From Pseudoalteromonas sp. FUC4 (lineage in GTDB: Bacteria; Pseudomonadota; Gammaproteobacteria; Enterobacterales; Alteromonadaceae), in assembly GCF_008370255.1 (NCBI RefSeq), contig NZ_SEUI01000010.1:1-64000 (forward strand): a DNA stretch of 64,000 nt, written 5' to 3'. The notes under the pieces are model-generated. The model made no database searches. It saw nothing but the letters and a program-made list of their open reading frames with translations, and was not told the DNA's origin. Position numbers and translations under genes: made by a program. This document shows, piece after piece, positions 63,723-64,000 of the stretch (its first letter is position 1; each line of letters starts with the position of its first letter).

Positions 63723-64000
63723 ATGAAGTTAATCTTAAAATTAATTGCCGGTATTGTGGCCGGTATTTTGGTCGGACTCTACGTACCTATCACTGGTGTT
63801 GAACTTTTATTCACAGTAAAAGAGCTAATTGGTCAAATTATCTCATTTACCATTCCTCTTATTATTTTATTTTTTATTGCATCAGGTATTGCTGGCCTTC
63901 CAAAAGGGTCTGGGCATTTACTTGGTAAAACAGTTGGCTTTGCTTACAGCTCTACCATTATTGCCGGTACACTTGCATTTTTATTAGTGAGTGCCGTAAT
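63723..64000 (+). CDS. Dicarboxylate/amino-acid:cation symporter (DAACS), partial
   Basis: Only the first 92 codons are in the window. The translation starts MKLILKLIAGIVAGILVGLYVP, then FTVKELIGQIISFTIPLIILFFIASGIAGLP in overlapping pieces, the N-terminal pattern of glutamate/C4-dicarboxylate symporters of the GltP/DctA group. The reading frame is open to the window edge. Substrate cannot be assigned from this fragment. Confidence 0.85.
   Translation, partial: MKLILKLIAGIVAGILVGLYVPITGVELLFTVKELIGQIISFTIPLIILFFIASGIAGLPKGSGHLLGKTVGFAYSSTIIAGTLAFLLVSAV

Noticed and set aside
29000-64000. A prophage, defence island or integrative element in the right half
   Set aside because: No integrase, tRNA-anchored boundary, phage structural gene or toxin-antitoxin pair could be recognised; most genes are core and syntenic.

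Overview
The window reads as chromosomal DNA of a marine gammaproteobacterium of the Alteromonadales, most likely Pseudoalteromonas. This is inferred from the AT-rich base composition, the alginate-degradation operon, very large TonB-dependent receptors, FadE-type acyl-CoA dehydrogenases, and blocks of conserved gene order (gloB / methyltransferase / rnhA / dnaQ; aspS / yecE / cmoA / cmoB; purM / purN). No species call can be made without a search. I see no prophage, CRISPR array, integron or defence island; most of the window is core genome with one clear accessory catabolic locus.

Region by region. 1-800: an 8-bp microsatellite at the window edge, ybiI, and a degenerate interspersed repeat. 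800-1200: gloA. 1200-16450: an alginate locus. It starts with a promoter overlapping a 12-bp palindromic operator. Then come a DEH-reductase-like dehydrogenase, PL6 and PL17 alginate lyases, KdgF, an MFS permease, KdgK, KDPG aldolase, class II fructose-bisphosphate aldolase, fructose-1,6-bisphosphatase, a terminator and a 1012-residue TonB-dependent receptor. Together these import alginate oligomers, cut them to monomers, linearise the unsaturated uronate, reduce it to KDG, phosphorylate and split it, and send the glyceraldehyde-3-phosphate back up to fructose-6-phosphate. 16450-22410: mltD, gloB, a methyltransferase, rnhA, dnaQ and a TIGR03503-like membrane protein. 22430-23300: seven identical tRNA-Asp genes behind a strong consensus promoter. 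23300-29000: a 9-bp microsatellite, then a two-component system, a TonB receptor with a Fur-box-like site, and a PepSY membrane protein (iron uptake). 29000-37900: fadE, yafJ, a DUF3108 protein, purN/purM, cmoB/cmoA and a DUF3334/CheX-like protein. 38000-46700: YgjP-like metallopeptidase, yecE, aspS, a pentapeptide-repeat protein, hydrolases including a hydrolase-OsmC fusion, and a 2OG-Fe(II) oxygenase. 46800-52700: rhlE-like helicase, a SatD/DUF3307 pair facing an NYN-domain gene, nudC and metC. 52800-61800: an ABC exporter with a bacterial PH-domain partner, two tandem porin paralogues, an M2 peptidase and a second fadE. 61800-64000: a small lipoprotein, cysK, and the start of a dicarboxylate symporter cut by the window edge.

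The most informative structural observation is at 54.8-57.7 kb. The two porin genes arose by a tandem duplication whose unit ran from the 3' end of the PH-domain gene through the porin into the 3' end of the M2 peptidase gene. Decayed remnants of both flanking genes are still readable between the two porins. Other points worth checking are the gluconeogenic arm built into the alginate operon, two A-rich microsatellites, the tRNA-Asp array, inverted GTTAC repeats in front of satD, an FNR-like box, a FadR-like box, and several corrected start codons.
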